This document shows positions 59,547 through 64,000 of a DNA stretch of 64,000 nucleotides, piece by piece. Origin of the DNA: Saksenaea vasiformis B4078 (Eukaryota; Mucoromycota; Mucoromycetes; Mucorales; Saksenaeaceae); the NCBI GenBank assembly GCA_000697055.1, contig JNDT01002275.1:1-64000 (forward strand). Direction: 5' to 3'. The notes beneath the pieces are model-generated. The model ran no database searches. It saw nothing but the letters and a program-made list of their open reading frames with translations, and was not told where the DNA came from. Within the stretch, counting starts at the first letter, position 1, and each line of letters begins with the position of its first letter. Both the position numbers and the translations under genes were made by a program.

Positions 59547-61377
59547 GGTGGAGGACAAAAGTAAGAAGGAAGTTTCGAAGTTTCTTCGACTCGTTAGTTG
59601 GTTACAGTGGTGGAAGTCGAATTTAATCAAACTCAGTGAAGATCAGTTACCAATCTGAGGCAACCGAGCGAAGGTGAGCCACACTGCCCAGATTTGAATC
59701 AGCCAAGTGAAGGTTGCTCATAAAGCTGTCAAAACGAAGAAAAAAGTGATGGGCGAGTAGTCAAGAACACCCTAAAGGACGCTGGCTTTGGAATTAATAA
59801 ATAGTAAGATTACACAGGTAAGTCCTTGATTAAAAACCTTCTGCTCCGGTTATCCGTTCTTCCTTTCCTTCAGCGTTCTCTGGCCGCTCGACTCCATTTC
59901 CTTCACTATTATCCTCTTCCTGGGGATATTTGAACCTGTATCCATGATCCTATGTGTCGATGGCCGGAACACAGCCTTGCCTTCATGACACGTTGCACAT
60001 TGGGCAATTTTCTCAGCAATATCACCGAAAATAGTCTGGGGATTTTGGTTAGGTCTAGAAGTGGCAACATAGATATATACTCTATTACCTTTGTTTGTAG
60101 ACCGTCTGCATGGTTACCGGTAGCCATCCGAACTCATAGTACTTGTTCGGGAGCCAAAGCTCTTGCATAAATGAGCTTTGCTCTCAAATCCGTTCGATAT
60201 GTTGCAAATAGAGCCTGCGAACATGGAACCTTGTTTACGAGAATGAATCGGGAATCCTCATGCGAGCTAACTTACCTCTGGTGAGAAGACCACAAACCTT
60301 TGGGTCAGGCATGGTAAAAGACAAAAGATCGTCCAGCAGTTTTTTCATCGTCCGTCCATTATGGAACACTCCACTGTATGACACTCCGCTATTTCCATGC
60401 TACACTACGCCAGATTATTTCAGTAACCGCTCAGATTTTTGGGGATTGGAGAGCCGGTTGGAGGACCAACCCCACAAGATCAAGCTTTGGATGAGCTTGG
60501 ACTTTTTTACCTAGACTACAACAAGACTTACTTCTGTCTGGAGGCATCTTTGACGATAGCGAAGTCAGGCAACAGTTGCTACTCGGCATATAGCGTCGTC
60601 TCAAGAACAGAGTTGACTCTAAAAGTTTTTCAGCTTTCACTACTACAGCTGACATCACGAACTGCTTGCCATTTATGGCTGAAAAGCGGATCTCCGACGA
60701 ACAGGGCATGGAGAAGCATGAGAACATAGATATACGTCAGGGTGTCCTCTGCGATTTCCGGATTCCTTGTACGCGAGGGCGCGTAAAAGAACCTCCGGAA
60801 TATCGGTATACGGGGACAAAGATCAAACCCTTCTTAATGGCAATCGACAGCCAATTGTTTGTCTTCGGACTTGACGGCCCAAAAGTCAACTTACCTGGTT
60901 CCGGAATAGTTGCGCATAAATCGAGGTTCTGCTTTCGCCAGACTTATTCACACCTCCATTTCGTTTGCCCGCCTGCTCACAGGAGGCGAAAGGCTGGATC
61001 GCCCCATATTTTTGTCACACCTTAGATTGCTATATGTGAACACCGTATATGGCTGTCCAAAAAGAAAAATACAACGCAAGCTTTTAATTTCGATATAAGC
61101 AAAGGAATTCGCTACGAAATGTGAAGCCTTAAGGCTCTGATTGCATATGTGAACGCAGATCCATATCCATATATCGGCATTGTACTTGAAGTCTGGACCA
61201 GCTACGTGGATTGTCAACAAATTTCACTACAGAAAAAAAGTTACACAAAATCTACGCAAAATCCAAGAAGTTGACGGAGGTGAGGCCTCCGATGTGGTAG
61301 TAGCTCTCTGAGCCGCGCTTTATTCGTCTATTTAATGAAAATTTTTTTCAATTCCCTATTCTTTATATCTTTCTAAG
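59547..61377. other. ~1.8 kb without a recognised gene
   Basis: Plus-strand frames (60260-60514, 60439-60729, 60666-61025) overlap in different frames as if one coding segment were eroded, but no motif was recognised. The last 250 bases approach the 3' end of the tyrosine recombinase. Confidence 0.35.
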
Positions 61378-62500
61378 CTAGTTGAGATCGTCTATAAACT
61401 TTTTGCGTATTTGGGAAGTACCTCCGAAAAGCCATCGGCCCCAAGATAACGGGCGGGTTACTACCACATGTTCGGTCTCACCTCCGTCAACTTCTTGGTT
61501 GCGGGTCGTTCCTGTCACAATCTCAGTTGACTCTGGTTCGGCCTCCGATGTGGTATTGTTCTCAGCTGCCGAAAAAAGTTTTTCTATAATTGCTGCACCT
61601 CGAGACTGCTGCGCTGTTGGTTTGTAATAATAGCATTCAAATGTGTCTGCGTTGAGACTCCAATTTGCATGTTTTTTGAGGTCTTGCATCTCGCTGCCTG
61701 CATCCATGGCTCCTGTTCCTGCTACCGCTCTAATTGAGTGTGCCTTGTATATCTCCGTGTCTACTCCTGCTGCTGTCATATATTGGACCACCCAATTTGC
61801 CACTGTGGTTGTACGGACTGAACGGACTTTGTCTGCTTTGAGTATGTATGCAAGGAATAACGTGTGATCTTCCAGTAAAAATTTCCTTAAGTGTTCCGTC
61901 TTCTTGATGAACGTATGAAGGGTGCGCACCGGACATAGGTTTGGAACGTCGATCGTACCGAAAGAGGACGTTTTTGCCTGGGCTTCCTTTTGTTCTCTAG
62001 CGATGATGTCGTATAGGTCACATATGAGGACATAGATCCACATCTAAAGATCGGCATTATATCCAAAGTCAAGACCATCTCAGGAACACAGATCTACTGA
62101 CCAGGGTCAAGATTACAATCTCCGAATGAATAGAACAATAGTAAGGACAGACGCGTAAATATATACAATCATCTTTACTTTACATCCCAATAAAGAAAGA
62201 GTCTCAAAGGTTTTCCTGTCTGTCAAACTATCACTAAACAAACTGAAATCCAAGATGAGAACTACGCCGGTAAGTGTCCCGTTTTCATATTGAAACGTGA
62301 CATCGCGGTTTTGTAACCGTCCCAGATCTGATCGGGGACTCCATACCGTTGTAATGCATAACAAGAGTAAAGTTTTCGCCTGCAGTTGGTCTAGCAGGAG
62401 CTTGTCCGTTTCATCCCAAGAATTGAGATAATTGATCAGTAACTTAATGTCCCAAGTTTCAATATCAGCTTTCGTATTTACGTCGTATCTGTTCCTACAT
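61378..62500 (-). pseudogene. tyrosine recombinase (Crypton-like), probably interrupted
   Basis: The minus strand first reads KLLINYLNSWDETDKLL and AKTLLLLCITTVWSPRSDLG with RLQNRDVTF, the first catalytic Arg region (62490-62230). After a broken stretch it reads NLCPVRTLHTFIKKTEHLR, ANWVVQYMTAAGVDTEIYK, AHSIRAVAGTGAMDAG (HxxR), KKHANWSLNADTF (H/W) and CYYYKP (Tyr nucleophile), then a Ser/Glu-rich tail to TAG at 61378-61380. This R...HxxR...H...Y series defines tyrosine recombinases; the free-standing gene in a fungal genome fits a Crypton-like element. The two halves are in different frames between ~62100 and 62230; an intron cannot be excluded. Confidence 0.72.
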
Positions 62501-62934
62501 CTTTAGCAATAATATTGTAGTTCAATGTGTCCACATACTTTGAACTTCAGTCGCCCCATGTAGTCCCTATTCTCATTTTCTCGTTGCTAAAATAGGCTGT
62601 GTTTTTAACAAGGTTCGCTGCTGGAGAATAAATCTTATACCACGCTGACCTATCACCTACCATTACTTGTTTGGTATTGCGATCGCCCGTTTTTAAGCCT
62701 GCGACTTCACTTTTTAAACACCAATGGATTTCAATACCTTCCTATTTGTACAATTATATGGATTTGAAATTCAAGAGGATGAAGTAGACTGATATGATAG
62801 GCTAGTCAGAAGTATATAGGACGGTCTATAAAACAAGGCGTTTTGTTTATATGAAAATTTTATATCGGTACTGAGTAGAAATTAAAAGGCACACTTTGTC
62901 CTGTCGGTTTCGTCGCATTTTTAAAAAAAATATG

Positions 62935-64000
62935 TCAAGTCCTACGATTTCCAAGGAAGTACAAAAGCCCTGGAAAAGGATGCGTTGGATCTTTCAACAA
63001 GACATCAATGGATGTGCTCATAGAATGGCTTACTACTGCTTATTAATGTAAGGATATAGAGATTCAACACCTGAGAATATAGTTTCTGACTAGATTGGCC
63101 TTTGGTTCACTAACAATTCAGCTACCGCTTCTTATAAGTCTATACAGGTACTGAACTGCAATTAAATGATCTTCTAGCTTAATCATTAGTTATCTGATAT
63201 TCTTTCCACTAGCTCGCATCACTCTGTCCAATTTTTTCAAGATCTTTCCGAAGCTATCAGAAGTCATCCAAGCCTTCTTACTCCAATACTACTGGAAACC
63301 GTACTGTTCACCTACGTATAACCATTAGCATGCTGAAATTGTTCCTCCGTCACAATGATACGTACCACTTTTATTCTTGAAGTTTCGAAGTCGTTGGGCT
63401 TTCCCGATAAAAAATGGCGGAGTACGGTGTGAACCGTCAGCGTTGGTGACAAATACCAGTGCAAGTCTCCTCTTGTCCTTTTTTGTGCCAGATACAGGCG
63501 TACCGACAATAGTCGCGTCTGGCGTCAGTGCGTAGAAAAGGCCTGTCTCATCCCAAGTTGTACACATGGGAGAGAGGTTACTTACTTGTCTTCTCTCCGA
63601 TTTCTTGCAACTTCTCTTGCATCGTGCCATTGTTGGTGTCAACAGATTCTGCTTCCCCATGTATCTGCTACGTCGGTAGACCATTTCTCTTCATAAAGTT
63701 TGCACTCCATCCATTTGAAAATGCAATTTTTTTGTCAAAATTCATCTTCGTGAAACTCTTTGCCTGTTCCCTAATCATATGTCGATTGATAGTGGTGTTA
63801 TTTCCGCCACAGATTTCACCCACATAGCAAGAGCAGCTTCCAATTGTGGAAGTACGCCAGTGCGCTGACGTTTTGAAGAAAGTTCCACATCACACATGTT
63901 CTCAATTTTGCGGTTATTGCTAAGAATCTTCTGGATTGTGGATTGCACTGGAGCCTTGTTAAGCCTGAAAGCTACCTTCGCCCACTCAGCAAGCTCAGAC
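62935..64000 (-). pseudogene. pogo/Tigger-like transposase relic, runs off right edge
   Basis: From the right edge: SELAEWAKVAFRLNKAPVQS and IQKILSNNRKIE (CENP-B-type helix-turn-helix), LPQLEAALAMWV, MIREQAKSFTKMNF and FSNGWSANFMKRNGL. Then TTWDETGLFYALTPDATIVG with the first catalytic Asp, PVSGTKKDKRRLALVFVTNA and KTPPFFIGKA-type sequence. Further on, YWSKKAWMTSDSFGKILKKL matches the region before the second Asp, followed by degraded sequence with several stops. Multiple frame changes (near 63785, 63680, 63590 and 63320) show it is inactive. The N-terminal HTH part continues beyond the window. Confidence 0.8.

Overview
The window looks like nuclear DNA of an early-diverging filamentous fungus, most likely Mucoromycota. 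The evidence is: intron-rich genes with short GT-AG introns (mostly about 40-110 nt); fungal housekeeping proteins (Cyc8/Ssn6, Scd6/LSM14, Mog1, RPB6, mitochondrial uL13, STE23-type insulysin, ALKBH1, a tetraspanin, an EI24/LDS-type membrane protein); and accessory families typical of these fungi (Sel1-repeat proteins, Crinkler proteins, Fanzor, KDZ-like, Mutator-like and pogo/Tigger-like elements). No tRNA, rRNA or CRISPR array was seen.

Layout. 0-0.2 kb: C-terminal end of a Fanzor (eukaryotic TnpB-like) protein. 0.6-2.75 kb: malic enzyme. 3.8-7.15 kb (-): long Sel1-repeat gene (locus A). 8-12 kb (-): insulysin. 14-15.2 kb: decayed tandem ~265-bp exon-like repeats. 15.5-16.9 kb: ALKBH1. 17-26.3 kb: a Sel1 pseudogene (locus B), a P450, a Sel1 relic (locus D) and a second P450. 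The Sel1 tail plus P450 unit is a segmental duplication with a 3,989-bp offset. 26.8-29.9 kb: decayed KDZ-like transposon. 30.0-30.4 kb: MITE. 31.3-33.8 kb: intact Sel1 gene (locus C). 34.6-47.3 kb: core-gene stretch with LSM14, RPB6, Cyc8, uL13m, MOG1 and tetraspanin. 48-56.3 kb: a decayed Mutator-like element with an OTU-like segment, a Crinkler NTPase gene and a second Crinkler relic, bracketed by ~265-bp direct repeats. 58.5-59.5 kb: EI24/LDS-type gene. 61.4-62.5 kb: tyrosine recombinase. 62.9-64 kb: pogo/Tigger transposase relic running off the right edge.

Functionally the window alternates ordinary core genes (gene expression, mRNA decay, nuclear transport, mitochondrial translation, carbon metabolism) with rapidly changing accessory DNA. 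The most unusual content is (1) a local family of Sel1-repeat proteins sharing a conserved N-terminal module with a MACPF-like FG...GG motif, in intact, splice-damaged and dead copies; (2) the Crinkler NTPase gene with an intron inside its P-loop, next to mobile elements and a second Crinkler relic; (3) two near-identical P450s with a gene-conversion-like tract, a GC-AG intron and putative 25/27-nt introns. Gene models were built by hand from splice signals and reading frames; family assignments rest on recognised motifs, not on database searches.
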